From positions 64,020,571 through 64,084,570 of the forward strand of contig NC_081552.1 in the NCBI RefSeq assembly GCF_963082655.1: 64,000 nt of DNA. Direction: 5' to 3'. This document shows positions 36,740-47,500 of the stretch, one piece after another. The translations under genes were made by a program, and so were the position numbers. This stretch comes from Stomoxys calcitrans (lineage: Eukaryota; Arthropoda; Insecta; Diptera; Muscidae). How positions within the stretch are numbered: the stretch's first letter is position 1; each line of letters starts with the position of its first letter. Under the pieces are notes generated by a model. That model was not told the DNA's origin. It searched no databases and saw only the letters and a list, made by a program, of their open reading frames with translations.

Positions 36740-37562
36740 TAAAATTTTAGCCAATTCGAGTAAGAATTGCACCTTTAGGAGCTCAAGAAGTAAAATAGAG
36801 AGATCGGTTTATATGGGAGCTATATCAGGCTATAGATCGAATTATACCATAATACACACGTGCTCTTGGTCATGAGAAGATCCGTCGTACAAAATTTAAG
36901 CCAAATCGAATAATAATTGCGCCCTCTGGAAGCTCAAGAAGTCAAGACCCCAATATGTTTATATGGCAGCTATATCAGGTTATGGACCGATTTGAACCAT
37001 ATTTTGCACAGTTGTTAGAAGTCACAAGTCGCGCAAAATTTCAGCCAAATCGGATAGGAATTGCGAACTCTCAACGCTCAAGAAGTTAACACCCCAGATA
37101 CGATTATATGACAGTTATATCAGGATATATACCGAATTCAGCCATACTCAGCACAATTGTTGGAAGTTATAACGTAACACCTCAGGAAAAATTTCAGCCA
37201 AGTCAGATAAGAATTGCGCCCTCTAAACATTCAAGAAGTCAATACCACAGACCGGTTAATATGGCAGATATAATAACGAAACACCTAAAACAAAATTTCA
37301 GCCAAAACGGATAAAATTTGCGCTCTCTAGTGGCTCAAGAAGTCAAGATCCAAGATCGGTTTATATGACAGCTATATCAAAACATGGACCGATATGGCCC
37401 ATTTACAATCCGAACTGACCCACACTAATAGGAAGTATTCTTACAAAATTTCTAGCGGCTAGCTTTATTCCTTGGAAAGTTACCGTGCTTTCGACAGACA
37501 GACGGACGGACATGCCTAGATCGACTTAAAATGTCAAGACAATCAAGAATATATATACTTTA
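36740..37562 (+). mobile_element. DINE-1/HINE-like element (family A), 3' end cut by family B
   Basis: Five units, then the 'acaatccgaactgaccc' block, a short GACGGAC tract (37,501-37,512) and 'aatcaagaatatatatacttta', where the sequence switches to the reversed B terminus 'ctagctcagcccggcccg'. The element's last ~80 bases are not found on the other side nearby. Confidence 0.7.
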
Positions 37563-38110
37563 CTAGCTCAGCCCGGCCCGTTCCGGCCCGATAATGCTAT
37601 GTTGGAGAAAAGTATTCTTAATTTGGAAATTTCTGCCTAATTTCTCTTGAAAATGTATTCCAATTTTCCTGTGGATTTTCTACTCTCAAATACCTCCTAT
37701 TTAAACCCCAAGAAGTAAAAGACCTGTTTTAGGTTGTGGTGGATCCCCAGATAGAGATCCATATTGTAAATATATAAATATGTCCGATTTGAGAGGTTTT
37801 TTTGGGGGTGGGGTGACCCACGAATCATTTAGTGCCACAATTGGATACCAGATTCGCTCTCTACTTTCAAATACCTTTAATATGATACGCAATTATTTTG
37901 ATGGTCTATAAATCCGTTTGGCGGGTTTTGGGGTTCGGCGGCCCACCTGGTAGAAAATTTATGATTCATTATGATTGATCGACTGTTTTGGGGTGAGGTG
38001 CTCCGCTAGCAGAATGAAGATATCACAACCTTGTACCTTTAATTTAACCCCCTTTTGTCATGATTGGTGTATAAAACTGTTTGATGGCGCACAACTCTTT
38101 GATAGATATT
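37563..38110 (-). repeat. Family B element, reversed, partial
   Basis: It opens with 'ctagctcagcccggcccgtt', a variant of the B 3' terminus, directly at the break in family A. The A to CTAG junction is compatible with Helitron insertion between A and T. Two to three B blocks follow. Confidence 0.55.
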
Positions 38111-38139
38111 TTTGAGTATAAACCCCAAAAATTATGACG

Positions 38140-38330
38140 TTCAGCGTGATAGGATAGATTTTAAGCTCATCAATAGACAAGACCAACCGACGTGCTGCTA
38201 GGCAACACATTTTTGTTGAAAAGTTTTACATTGTCAAATAGTACGAACTATCGCCTCCGCACCAAATATATAGACTGGCAAATTAGTTGTTTTCCATAGA
38301 AAATAGATAAATATAGCAATTTCTCTTTCG
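38140..38330 (+). repeat. Family F segment
   Basis: Third copy of F ('tagacaagaccaaccgacgtgctgc', 'gcaccaaatatatagactgg'), oriented opposite to the B piece beside it. Confidence 0.55.
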
Positions 38331-38559
38331 AGACGAGCTCAATGATCGGAGATACAAATGGAAAAGGAATGGCAAAGATAGCAACACACACCAACCACTA
38401 TGGGACACGATTCGTCTTTGGTTAGAAGACTTTTCAACCATATTAGGTGCGATGGCTTCAAGGGCCGTGTGTTGGTATGTTGTATTTGAATCGTATTAAT
38501 AGCGAAAACTCTTCTATGATACAATTACCACATTAACCAAGCTCGACAACTGACTGGGG

Positions 38560-40640
38560 AACGTAGCCTCAATTTTCAAAAACGCCACATCTAGGAGATG
38601 GTGCACCGATTTAAACGAAATTTTGTATGCCACCTAATGGACCCACAAAAACACGAAATTTGTATAAAATTTTTGGTTCATCTAACCTTGGGGGACGACC
38701 CATCTCAAAACACATCCTAATGGACATGTTTACCTATTGGGACAATCTATTATATAAAAATTAAATAGTTGCGATTTGTTTGTTTGTTTGTTAGTTGGTG
38801 TATCTGTTCCGTATAGACTCAAAAACGGCTGAACCGATTTTCATGAAATTTTCACATATGGTAGAGTTTGGGCCTCCGGTGAAAATAGAGTACTACATTT
38901 TTTGTATCCGAAGTAGGGCGGACCATACCCATACCTCAATTTTCAAAAACGCCAGATCTCGGGAATGAGTGCAACGATTTAAGCGAAATTTGGTATGCCG
39001 TATTATGGTACCCCAAAAACACGAAATTGGTAAAAAAATGTTGGGGTCAAATAACCTGGGTTTGTAAGTACGTGGGTGGCCTCCCAACCCTGCATACCCC
39101 TCAAACTGGACAAATTTGTGGATTATGGCAAAAAGGGGCTCAAATCTGTATCTATTTCATGGCCAAGTGTTTCAGCGACGCCACACCTCATAAACTCCTC
39201 CTAAACCACACATATATACCGACTATAGCAATATGTACCTCAAATGTGATTTTCGGGAGTGGAGTATGAATCTGGTATCCACTTTTGGGGCAAAGACTTA
39301 GGCTACTCCAATCCAACACCAAATCCAAGAGAATGAAGTAGATCTAACATCCAAACTTTAATGGGTGGACCCTCCCATACCCTATTTCCAAAAATGCCAG
39401 ATTTCGGAGATTGGGTGATATATATAGGGGGCCGCCCCACCTCGAAAGCTACCAGCCAAATGAAATATAAACCAATAATGACAATATTGGATTGAAATGA
39501 AAGGTATTTGGGACCAGAGCACGACTTTGATACATTGGGATTCGCCTCATTCTCAAAAACTCCCCTATACCGGACATATTTATCGACCATAGCAATATAC
39601 GGCTCCCATGAAAGGTATTTGGGAGAAGAGCACCAATAAAATATCCACAATGGCGCGAATTATATGAAAGGTCGTACCAGCACATCCAAACAGAACTTAT
39701 TTCCTGACGTGACCGTATAGGGCTCAGACAAAATAAGAGAGTGAAAGAAGGTACAGCGGAGCGGGCCCTGTCCAGCTAGTATGGGTATAAAATGAAAGGT
39801 ATTTAAGACTAGAGTACAAATCTGACATTAAAATGTATTTCTTGGTGTATGAAGGACCTCCACACCCACCAAAAACCCCTTAACTGGACATATTTACCGA
39901 TTGGGACACTATGGTTATAAAATGAAAGGTGTTTGGAAGTTGAGTACAATTTGGTCCAAGGTGTCTACGGGGCCTCCCCAACCCCAAAAACCCCCGAAAC
40001 TGGCATGAATGATCAAAGTCACAAATTGGGTATAAGATGAAAGGTCTTTGAGAGTTGACCACGAATCTGATATACACATTTGGGATGCTTTTAATACGCT
40101 TTAATAAGACGGTTTGTTCGATCGGGAATTAAACGAAAGGTTAATGAGAGTAGAGTTTGAATCTAATTTTGATATAAAGATTTAAGTATCTGGGTCACAA
40201 ACTGCCGTTCAGCAGGACATGTTGATAGCGACACTAAAGGACTCAAATAAATTGTCTTGTGGGTCTTAGCGTCGGGGGGACCGACCCTCACCTACCAATA
40301 AAAAGACCACCAAACTGTCATGTAGGACGACCGAGAAAATATTGTACTCAAATGAAAGGACGGGTCAAAACGGCAATCCTCCTACACATAAAAACAGGTA
40401 TTAAAAATAATATATAAAGGCCGATCATGATAGAATAGGACAGTAATAAAAGTTCTTTGGAAGTAGAGTACACTTTTTACCCTCAAATTGGGAGAACCTG
40501 CGGATCTTTAAAAATGTGCTATCCCAAGTTGTAGCTTTGATTTTTAATATGGTTACCCAAAAGGTTACCCTTTTTCAAAAACGCCAGATCTCGGAGATGG
40601 ACGGGGCGATTTAAGCAAAATTTTGTTTGTTTATATATCT
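38560..40640 (+). repeat. Family B elements (at least two, nested or tandem)
   Basis: A B head ('gtttgtttgtttgttagttg', 'gactcaaaaacggctgaacc') lies at 38,775-38,850 and a B terminus ('cagcggagcgggccctgtcc', then agctag followed by T) at 39,745-39,780. This is a ~1.0-kb unit with Helitron-like CTAG-T. More B blocks continue to 40,640. No open frame with a recognisable domain. Confidence 0.6.
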
Positions 40641-40642
40641 TA

Positions 40643-41640
40643 ACAAGTAAAAAGGCATTAAGTTCGGCCGGGCCGAACTTTGGATAACCAGCACCTTGGG
40701 TATATGTGTAAACCACCTTTCGTCATAATCCGGTGAAAAATGCATAACTTATGCCTTCCATAGCAGCTTTAACAAAATATGGTCCGATTTGGACCAAATT
40801 CGACACGGATATTGAGTGGTGTAATAAGTACAAAGCATTGATTAATTTTGTAGTACAAAATATTGGTCTTTTTGGTAGCTATATCCAAATATAGACCGAT
40901 CTGAGGAAAAGCCTAATATAAGTCACTGTCCAAATTTTGGCGAAATCGGATAATAAAAGCGCCTTTTATGGGAGTGAGACCTTAAATCGAGAGATCGGTC
41001 TATATGGTAGCTATATCCAAATCTGGACCGATCAGAGCCAAATTGAAGAAGCATGTCGAAGGGCCTACCACAACTCACTGTCCCAAAATTTTGGCAAAAT
41101 CTGACAATAAATGCGCCTTTTATAGGGCCAAGACCTCAAATCCAGAGATCGGTCTATATGGCAGGATAGTGTGGAAGGGTAACCACCGCTGTGGATGTGT
41201 GTATTTTCCCCCGGACTTAATCCGATTTGGTGGGTATTTAAAGTACGGCCCGGTTGAACTTCCAAAAGTAACAAGTAAAAAAGGGGTTAAGTTCGACCCA
41301 CCTCCTCTGGTAAATATTTATGTAACCCACTTTCATCATTAACCGGTAACAAATGCTTAATTTATACCCCCCATAGCAGCTAGTTCGAAATATGGTCCGA
41401 TTTAGACCAAATTCAGCATGGACGTTGAGCAGTCGTATAAGTTCAAGTCGTTGTTTAATTTTGTAGAACAAAATATTGGTCTCTATGGTAGCTACATCCA
41501 AATATAGGCCGACAGGGATGTCGAAAAGCCAAACAGAAGTCACTGTGTCAAATTTCAGCGAAATCGGATTATAAAGGTGGTTATTACTGGGCCAAGACTT
41601 TAAATAGGGAGATCGGTTTATATAGCAGACTGGTCACTTG
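40643..41640 (+). repeat. Family C elements (two starts)
   Basis: C-type 5' ends occur at 40,643 ('aacaagtaaaaaggcattaag' with palindrome) and 41,271 ('aacaagtaaaaaaggggttaag'). Between them, at about 41,160-41,270, lies an unrelated insert beginning 'gatagtgtggaagggtaacc'. The second copy lacks part of the palindrome. Confidence 0.6.
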
Positions 41641-42645
41641 GTCATCAAAGTAAATATAAGATTCATGCTCTACTTTCAGAAACATTTCGTATGAGTCCCA
41701 TAATGGCATGATCGGTAAATAAGTTGTGTTTGACGGTGTGGTGGACCCCAGGGTCTTTGTCCCGAAAATGAATATAAATTTCCCGAAAATCATTAAATAT
41801 CCACCCCAAATAGCTTTTATATAAAAGGGAGGTATTTTGGGGTGGGGCGGCTCCCCAAACACATGGCTCTGTATTGCCGTGATTGGTCAATATATCCATT
41901 TGGCGGGTTTTGGGCTGTCCCCGCGGCACGCGTCCCCATCAATAGAAACCATGTTTTTTTTATTGGCGATTGTTAGAGTGCAAAAAATTTCGAACTAATC
42001 GCATAATCGTATTACCAATCTCCGAGATCTGGTATTTTTGAAACTAGGGTAATAGGAAGTGCTTTTTAGGGGAGACATTTCGACTCAAATATGCTCCATA
42101 TTGCTATAGTCGGAAATAAAGTTCAGTTTAAAGGGTGATTTAGGGCGTACCCCCAAAATTGGATATCAAATTCGTTTTCTACTCTCAAATACCTTTCATT
42201 TGAGTCCAATGTTGCCATAGTGGGTCAATAATTCTATTCGACGTATTTTTAGGAGGAAAAGAGCCACCTAATTTTTTATGCCATATTTTTAATCTACTGC
42301 CGGATACTTTTCATTTGAGCCCCATATTGATAGGCACGTTGAATGTTTCTGTTTAGAGGAGTTTGTGGGTGGGGCGGCCCGCTGGGTACTTGGACCCAAA
42401 ATTTAATATGATGTTCATTTTTCAGTCTCCAATACCTTTCATTGGATACCCATATTGTGCCCATGAGTCCTCTTTTGGATTTGAGTGGCGTGTTTGGTGT
42501 AAGGGGGAGGGTCAGCCACCATCCGATATCTAAAAATTATATAACCTATTTTTCCTTTTTTTGATTCTACGGAACAAACAAACAAACCAAGTCCCATATA
42601 GTCATGATGGGTCATATGCCCATTTGGGGAGTCATATGCCCATTT
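41640..42645 (-). repeat. Family B element, reversed
   Basis: Blocks such as 'tctcaaatacctttcatttgagtcc' and 'gggtggggcggcccgctggg' run to a reversed head remnant near 42,570 ('gaacaaacaaacaaacc'). 'atatgcccatttg' is locally duplicated at 42,613-42,646 beside the next element. Confidence 0.6.
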
Positions 42646-42647
42646 GC

Positions 42648-42694
42648 GAGACCCAAGATCGGTTTATATGGCAGCTATATCAGGTTATGGACCG
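42648..42694 (+). mobile_element. DINE-1/HINE-like element (family A), left piece split by BEL element
   Basis: 'agacccaagatcggtttat' to 'caggttatggaccg' is the middle of a family A unit. The unit continues at 53,189 after the 10.5-kb BEL insertion, sharing the GACCG duplication. Confidence 0.8.
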
Positions 42695-43578
42695 TGTTTG
42701 GGGTCAAACTAAGGGTTTTGCCTTTCGAAATAAAAAATCAGAGGGAGAATTAGGTTTAAAATTCAATGCTGTTGTAATGGTTTATTGTGTTTGTTGCTCA
42801 TTTCATTATTTATAAGTAGTAAATCGAATTCAGTCTTTTGTTGTAGGTAAATTTAGATAGACAATTGTACATGTAGCATTAAGTAGTTAATTTCTTTTAG
42901 GATGAAGTAGCACAATTTATTCTTAGTTTAAGTAGCGAATTTTACTTTTAGTTTTGGATAGGAAATTTTAACTTTAGCTTTAAGTAGGAAAATTTAATTT
43001 TAGAGGGTAAGTAGGTTATTTCACATTTTGATTTTGGGTCTAAGGATATAGGAATTTGTTGATGGTGTGTAGAGTGGCCCGCACTTGTGTTTATTTTTGG
43101 TGTCCCGCACTTTGATGGTTTAACCATGTGTTGTGTTGATTTTGGGTCTTCTTGTGGGTTTATGTTGTATCTTAGTGTCTTCTTCACGTCTGAAAACTGA
43201 GTTTGTTAATTTTTGTTTCACTGTTTGTAATGTTCTTTTCTTTAACGATTGTTTATATGTATATATGTAAGATCACTTTTTTTGCTTTTCACTTCACTTG
43301 GGTTCACTTTGAGGGGGAGAGAATACGATGCGCGGGTTTGAGATTTAAAAGCGAGACTGATCTTTTTTTGGTTGTTGCTTGTCACTTGGACCCCGCGAAA
43401 ACGGTCAACTTTCCAAGCTACAAGCAACAATTCCAGGTAAACAAATATGAAGTCAAGGCGGAATCAGCGATTAAGAACTTACTTCAATGTACCGTTATGC
43501 ACAGTGGGTCATGTGCATACGTGAACGCATGTCTGCACATGGGTGCACATGACTTCATGTTCAAACGTACTTTGAACA
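42695..43578 (-). repeat. BEL element 3' LTR
   Basis: 884 bp, same length and apparently the same sequence as 52,305-53,188 at a fixed offset of 9,610. In element sense it starts with a short palindrome (arms TGTTCAAA and TTTGAACA, spacer of 5) and ends ccccaaaca. Open frames on the plus strand inside it are incidental. Confidence 0.95.
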
Positions 43579-43590
43579 TTCTCCCCCTCC
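43579..43590 (-). other. BEL polypurine tract
   Basis: On the element strand ggagggggagaa directly abuts the 3' LTR. This is the expected plus-strand primer site for reverse transcription. Confidence 0.85.
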
Positions 43591-43616
43591 AAGTGACGAA
43601 GTGACATCTTACCTTT

Positions 43617-44555
43617 TTAATTTTGGTTTCTTGCCTGTGAGGTGACTGGGCCGACGAACACGTATCCCCAATCTGTCTCCTGGGCGAAGACGGCTCCCAA
43701 TCCGGGTTGTACAACACCACTCCTCCGGAGGTGGGCGTAGGCATCGGCCCCTACCTCTACATCGATTGGTTCGTTGCCCCTAGGGTCAGCATCTGCCAAA
43801 GAAAGGGATCTTAGGCTGCTTGTGGGGTCGGGAATGATGGGATCTGAATAGGGTCGTCGCGGCAAATCCCGGGTCACCACTGCCCGGATGGTATACATGG
43901 TCCTCCTCGACGCATGCCTTGACCGAAGTCTTATTGTTGCCAGACGGTGCCCTCTGCGCTCTCTCGTTGGTATCCCCAGGCGAGTTACTGTGGCTGCCGC
44001 GATTCGGGTGATGGTCGATGCCTGGCACAAAGGTACCCGTACCCCAGCCCAATCGTCCTGCTCCTCGGGTGCCAATTCCACCATCGCCGTGGGTACAAAA
44101 ACAGTGGCCCGGCTGTAAGGTATCTCGACCGGGGGAGGGCCTTGGACGATGGGCATCTGGTTGGCTGGTTCGATTGCAAGTTGCCGTGGGTTGGCAATCT
44201 CCATTGGGGGCGGGCTGTAGCTGCCGTATGTCTTCCTAAGCTGTGGGGCTCCATGCAGCATTGTGTGATGGCGGTAGTCGCATGTTCGGCAGGCAGTGAC
44301 CACGGGGCAGTCTGGGGCCAGATGGCTGCGCGCCAGACAGTTCCGACAGTAACTCCGTCTCTCAACTGTCTCGTATCTCTGATACGGTGTCATTTGCCGG
44401 AACCGCGGGCATGACCGTATGGCGTGGTCCTCCTGGCAGAGGCCACAGGCATACTGCCAAGATGCGGGGCGATACCTGGGTTCCCGTGGGTCGAAGCGAG
44501 GGCGTGTGGGTCTGGCGGGTCGTGGGGACTCTGGGCGAGGTAAATATCCGGCCAT
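43617..44555 (-). CDS. BEL third ORF: zinc-knuckle array plus protease-like domain without catalytic Asp
   Basis: A 312-residue ORF in the env position. Residues 37-49 (CX2CX3HX4C), 70-83 (CX2CX4HX4C) and 89-101 (CX2CX3HHX3H) repeat the three-knuckle array of the upstream Gag with exactly the same spacing, including the 21-residue step between knuckles. Residues about 150-305 align with the Gag-Pol protease (DUF1758-like) region: LSLADAD...PIDVEVGAD...GAVFAQETDWGYVFVGP parallels LSLADPR...PVDMLIGLD...GSLLAQDTVFGWIIGGP. The catalytic DPGS is replaced by VPLCQAS (174-180), so it should not cleave. The N-terminus is Pro/Arg-rich. The ORF is clearly GC-richer than the rest of the element. It is in frame with Pol beyond one TAA, and 'ttttggttacag' lies just before the ATG. 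No transmembrane segment, so not an envelope. An RNA-binding accessory role is inference. Confidence 0.8.
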   Translation of the reverse strand: MAGYLPRPESPRPARPTRPRFDPREPRYRPASWQYACGLCQEDHAIRSCPRFRQMTPYQRYETVERRSYCRNCLARSHLAPDCPVVTACRTCDYRHHTMLHGAPQLRKTYGSYSPPPMEIANPRQLAIEPANQMPIVQGPPPVEIPYSRATVFVPTAMVELAPEEQDDWAGVRVPLCQASTITRIAAATVTRLGIPTRERRGHRLATIRLRSRHASRRTMYTIRAVVTRDLPRRPYSDPIIPDPTSSLRSLSLADADPRGNEPIDVEVGADAYAHLRRSGVVQPGLGAVFAQETDWGYVFVGPVTSQARNQN

Positions 44556-44597
44556 TATCTGTAACCAAAATCTCGTGAGTACCGTGTTTTGATGTGA

Positions 44598-47500
44598 TTA
44601 TGAATTGCTAGGGGTGTCTGAGAATAATTTGACAATCTTAGTTATGGGTCGACTGACTATGCCATTGGAAGTTCGAATATCTACAACTCGAGTGTTCTGA
44701 TCAACACCGGGGTATGTTTTAAAAACTCGTCCTAACTTCCACTCGGTGGGATATCTCTCATCCCTGATGACAACTAAATCATTGACCTGTATGTTATCTT
44801 GCTGATACTTCCATTTGTATCTACGGTGAAGCTCATTTAAGTACTCTGACTTCCACCTCTGACAAAAGTTTTGGGATATAATCTTTAATCTCTTCCACCG
44901 ATTTGCAAGCGTTATGTCCTCCTCTGAGATGTCGGGTTCTGCCGGGGTCAAAAGGGAAGAGCCTATAAGGAAGTGAGCTGGGGTCAAGGGTGCTAAATCG
45001 TTAGGGTCTTCAGAAGCTGGACTAAGGGGTCGTGAATTGAGGCAGGCCTCGATACGTGCCAATATGGTTGACAGTTCTTCGAACGTGAAGTTCATTTTGG
45101 GCATAGACTTCTTAAGGTGTATCTTGAATGATTTAACTCCTGCCTCCCACAATCCCCCCATATGGGGAGCTCCTGGAGGAATAAATTTCCACTCTAAATT
45201 CTGATGAGCATGTTGCTGAATGGCGCTGCTCTGTAAACTTTTCATAAACTCTTTCTGATCTTTCTTGAGCATTTCTGCTGCGCCTATAAAATTCTTTCCA
45301 TTGTCGGAATATATCTTTTCTGGGCACCCTCTCCTTCCTATGAAACGAGCTAATGCCGCCAGAAATGATTGAGTCGATAAATCACTTGTTGCTTCTAAGT
45401 GGATGGCTTTTGTCGCAAAACAAACAAATATGCAGATATAACCCTTGGTTATTAAACACGCTCGTGCTGTTAAGCTTTTGATTCCGAAGGGTCCTGCAAA
45501 ATCTACCCCTGTATTCGTAAAGGGTCTGGATAAAGTAGTACGCTCGGGTGGAAGAGATGACATAATTTGGGTCTGAGTCTTTAATCGATATAGGGTACAA
45601 ACTCTGCAATTGTGTATAACTTTCTTGATCAACTGTTTCAATCTGAATATCCAAAACTCCGTACGGATGAGCCGGGTCATAAGTTGATTGCCTCCGTGCA
45701 TTGAGACTTTATGAACAAATTCCACTAGAAGGAGTGCAAATCGCGAATCATATGGGATTAAGATTGGATGACGTTCGCTGTACGTCAAAGCTGGCGATTG
45801 AACTAAACGACCATTGGATCTAATTACTCCTTTTCTATCTATGAAGGGGTTGAATGGTAAAAGACTACTTCTAGGTGAAAGCCTTTTCTTTTGGGTCAAA
45901 GAACTGTATTCCTCAACGAAGTAATGTTTCTGAGTTGCCACTATAAGACGCATCTTTGTGCCTATGAGCTCTGGGCTGGTTATTTCTTGCGATGAAATTT
46001 TAAGTGAGGATCTAGTTGAACCTGTGTTACGCCAGAACCTAACTGCGTAAGACAAAACACGATATGCTCTAGCTAAAGACGAAAATCGAGTCAAAGGGTC
46101 ATCAAAAGTGCCTGTTGCGAATACTTTAACTTGTTTTGCTTCAAGATTAGTGTCTGTATTAACTCGGTCTTGCGGCCACTGATCATGCGGCAATTTGAGC
46201 CACTGGGGTCCCGTCCACCATAAATTATGAGATATTAAGTCGTCAGGAGAACAGCCACGACTTGCTACATCTGCAGGATTATATTCTGAGTCAACATGTT
46301 TCCAATTCTCACCACCGACGTTCTCTAATATCTCTGAAACCCTGTTACCAACGAAAGCGCTCCATGAGCATGGTGGCTTTTGTAGCCAGGCTAGAACGAT
46401 TGTAGAGTCGGTCCAGAAATGGGTCGTAAACTTTGATAATCGAAGCTTAGGCACAATGGCATTTGCTAACCTTGACAACATAACTGCACCGCATAATTCT
46501 AACCTTGGCAGAGAGATTTTCTTAACTGGGGCTACTCGGGTCTTGGCTGCTAGAAGAAAAGTGTCTACAGTTTTATCGATGTGTTCAACGCGTATATAAA
46601 TTGTGGCTGCATATGCGCTTTCTGACGCGTCGCAGAATCCATGTATCTCCACAATACTAGCAGGTGTAAACCGAACCCATCTTGGTATCGATACAGTGTC
46701 TATAGAATGGCTGCCTCTCACAAAGTTATTCCAGTTCATTTGAGTCACTGGCTTCAACGAGTCATCCCATTCTACCTTATCTAGCCAAACCTGCTGCATG
46801 ATTAACTTGGCTACAACAATTACTGGCGCTAACCATCCACATGGGTCGAAAAACTTTGCTATCGTTGATAATACTTCTCGCTTGGTGCTCATTTGCCTTT
46901 CTTCAACTGTAGGGGCCGTAAAAGTGAAATTATCACCTGATATATTCCAACGAATTCCTAGGGTCTTTGTCGAAGAAGCTTCGGAAATATTTAACCAATC
47001 TATTGGAAGAAGCATGTCTTCATTTAAATCCTTTAACAAACGTGTGTCATTTGACGCCCATTTTCTTAGCCTGAAACCAGCTGATTCTAATGCGGAGGCT
47101 AATTCTTTCCTAGCTGCTGTAGCTTCTTCTATGGAGTGTCCGCCCGCTAATACATCATCGACATATAAATTTTCTTTAATAATTCTTGATCCTAACGGAT
47201 GAGAATCTTTCACGTCTTCTGCTAACTGGAGAAGGGTCCTAATCGCTAAAAATGGGGCGCAATTTATGCCGAAGGTAACAGTTAAGAGTTCGTAATCCTC
47301 AATTGGGTGGTTTTCTGATTTGCGAAAGAGGATCCTTTGAAATGCTGTTTGATTGGGGTCTACTAAGATCTGACGATACATCTTTGTCACGTCTGCATTG
47401 AAGACGTATTTAAAAAATCTCCAGTTCAACACTTGTACGACAAGGTCTTGCTGAAGTATGGGTCCTGTATGTAAGATATCATTAAGACTTTTCTTGTTTG

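Noticed and set aside
1..42690. Dense regular repeats considered as a CRISPR array or a simple satellite
   Set aside because: Units are about 153 bp, diverged, without unique spacers, and bounded by defined element ends; the genome is clearly eukaryotic.
42948..43604. Open frames on both strands inside the BEL LTRs (79-133 codons), repeated at 52,558-53,199
   Set aside because: They are duplicated only because the LTR is duplicated, run into the PPT or the flank, and have Lys/Asn/Phe-rich low-complexity composition.
43888..44578. Several plus- and minus-strand frames (up to 155 codons) overlapping the third BEL ORF
   Set aside because: The region is GC-rich, which lengthens chance frames. 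Only the 312-codon frame has the zinc-knuckle and protease-like patterns.
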